In this document: positions 4,916-6,069 of the stretch, one piece after another
How positions within the stretch are numbered: the first letter of the stretch is position 1
Layout: each line of letters begins with the position of its first letter
From: an uncultured bacterium
GTDB lineage: Bacteria > Planctomycetota > DG-23 > SLPQ01
Assembly: GCA_937863625.1 (NCBI GenBank)
Contig: CALMGO010000544.1
Span: forward strand, 1-6,069
DNA: 6,069 bases
Direction: 5' to 3'
Translations under genes and position numbers: made by a program
Notes under the pieces: generated by a model
Database searches by the model: none
What the model was told of the DNA's origin: nothing
The model's input: only the letters and a program-made list of their open reading frames with translations

Positions 4916-6069
4916 ATGTCAGGCGAGAGGCACATACTTCTCGAACATCAATACAAAACCACCCTTCCCTACCCGATAGCCAGCGGTTTTGCGAAGTTCT
5001 CCACCCCGAGCAGGGACACCATCGTCGCAGCAAGGCGCCTGCTGGACAGCGCCGAACAGGCACTTCGGTATGCGGCCATCGTCGCAGTTTCGGATTATGC
5101 CACGGCTGGCTCGCCCGACCCGCAAGTCCTCGCAAGTGTCGAGCAGGCGTGGTTGGGCAAGGGCGGCGCAGACATAGAAACGTGGCTTTCAGTGTTGAGG
5201 ACGCTTCTGGGTGAGGCCGGCAGGACCTGGTCGGATTTCTTTGTGCGTGAGTTTGCCGGCGTACGGTACGAGGTAATTGAGCGCGCCTGCAGGGCATTTG
5301 TGAAGAATGAAGCGGGCAGACTCACGGCTCCGGACAACAGAAGACACTTCATACAGGAACACGAAAGGGACCTCTTTGCGCTCCTGAGCGAGTTCGGCTT
5401 TTTGAGCAAGTACGCCATGTGTTCTGTAGATGTTGACATGCCCGACGTCGACAACAAAGAAGAACCCGGCGAGGCAAAACGACAGACTCTTCAGGTCTAT
5501 AGAGGGGCGTCGCAATCCTTTGCCGAATATGAAGTGATCATGGCCCATCCCGTTGCGCCGCGGAAAGTCTTCGTCTGGAACAGCGACTACAGCGCCTTAC
5601 TGATGCTGTCCCCGTTTTTCATATATGGGAGGTCGTCAGGCAGAAGCCATCCGCTAAGGCGTACGGAGAGCACAAGGGCAGTGCAGAGAATAAGGGGGCT
5701 CATGGTCCTGGAAGACGTGGGCACTTATGCAGGCATCGACCGGCAGGTTGAAATGCCGGTAGGTCTACTTGATTATCCGGACCCGGCCCGGTTACAGGCG
5801 GACATCACGGCTGTATTTGAGCCAGGGTCGGGTGTTCTTATGCGGTCGGCCACCCCTCTCGGGGATGACGATAGGAAAGCCCTTTTGACGAGGCCTGGCG
5901 ACATACCGCCGGGGGGGCGGTTTGCAGGTGAACGTGACACGTATGTCATCCAGGGCGAGCCGGTGGGCAGGGGCGGTATGGGAGTAGTCTACCTTGCAAG
6001 CGCCCAGTCGCATGACGACAGGCTTTTCGCTCTAAAGGCGATGACGCTCGAGGCGATGACGGTGGCGTC
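4916..6069 (+). CDS. Ser/Thr protein kinase with a large uncharacterised N-terminal region; 3' part outside the window
   Basis: The frame is open from ATG 4916 to the right edge, giving 384 residues. The kinase domain starts near 342: the glycine loop GRGGMGVVYL at 351-360 and the ATP-binding lysine K374 in FALKAM are visible, and the catalytic loop lies beyond the edge. The N-terminal 340 residues are not a family I can name. Residues about 15-165 look all-helical (LPYPIASGFAKF, a LLDSAEQALRYAAIVAVSDY helix, an IETWLSVLRTLLGEAG helix, then FALLSEFGFLSKY). Residues about 190-290 look beta-rich (KVFVWNSDYSALLMLSPFFIYGR). The layout recalls a helical-plus-beta module seen in other bacterial signalling proteins, but that is from memory. 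No signal peptide or membrane segment is visible. ATG 4916 is the first possible start after an in-frame TAG at 4841, with GGAG (4902-4905) ten bases upstream. It is divergent from the TPR kinase, sharing a 254-bp spacer. A run of seven Gs (5911-5917) lies just before the kinase domain. Confidence 0.88.
   Translation, partial: MSGERHILLEHQYKTTLPYPIASGFAKFSTPSRDTIVAARRLLDSAEQALRYAAIVAVSDYATAGSPDPQVLASVEQAWLGKGGADIETWLSVLRTLLGEAGRTWSDFFVREFAGVRYEVIERACRAFVKNEAGRLTAPDNRRHFIQEHERDLFALLSEFGFLSKYAMCSVDVDMPDVDNKEEPGEAKRQTLQVYRGASQSFAEYEVIMAHPVAPRKVFVWNSDYSALLMLSPFFIYGRSSGRSHPLRRTESTRAVQRIRGLMVLEDVGTYAGIDRQVEMPVGLLDYPDPARLQADITAVFEPGSGVLMRSATPLGDDDRKALLTRPGDIPPGGRFAGERDTYVIQGEPVGRGGMGVVYLASAQSHDDRLFALKAMTLEAMTVA

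Noticed and set aside
4776..5457. Minus-strand open frames of 173 and 120 codons over the start of the second kinase gene
   Set aside because: They overlap each other and the plus-strand gene, whose frame leads continuously into a kinase glycine loop. They also cover the divergent promoter.
1..6069. A defence or anti-phage island
   Set aside because: Kinases and a possible HEPN-like module prompted the idea, but there is no nuclease, helicase, toxin, recombinase or mobile-element signature. The metabolic and ATPase neighbours fit signalling at least as well.

Overview
The window looks like bacterial chromosome. Shine-Dalgarno sites sit before three of the four starts, there are sigma70-like hexamers (including a perfect TTGACA and a perfect TATAAT), and two genes encode Hanks-type protein kinases. 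The DNA is GC-rich, with frequent AGG and ATA codons alongside CGC and CTG. I cannot place it in a phylum. I see no tRNA, rRNA, CRISPR array, insertion sequence or phage gene.

Four protein genes account for almost all of the sequence. Three lie on the minus strand, reading leftward from about 4661: (1) a 721-residue TPR-repeat protein with a C-terminal Ser/Thr kinase (4661 to 2496); (2) a 221-residue PP-loop ATPase of the diphthine-ammonia ligase/DUF71 family (2325 to 1660); (3) the first 489 residues of a phosphoenolpyruvate synthase-like protein with a KaiC/RecA-like N-terminal domain (1469 to the left edge, cut inside the PPDK_N ATP-grasp domain). On the plus strand, a divergent gene starts at 4916 and runs off the right edge. 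It has a roughly 340-residue N-terminal region and then the beginning of a second Ser/Thr kinase domain.

The two kinase genes are head to head across a 254-bp spacer. The spacer has a TATAAT for the leftward gene, a TTGACA/CACAAT promoter for the rightward gene, and an exact 8-bp direct repeat at 20-bp spacing overlapping the latter, so co-regulation is plausible. The PP-loop gene and the PEP synthase-like gene each have their own candidate promoter. A strong hairpin separates the first kinase gene from the PP-loop gene. The minus-strand genes may therefore be separate transcription units rather than one tight operon.

The most unusual content is the kinase pair, one with N-terminal TPRs (the reverse of the usual order) and one with a poorly recognised N-terminal module, next to a carbon-flux enzyme and an ATPase whose bacterial role is unclear. 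I infer a signalling locus. No substrate or signal can be read from the sequence.
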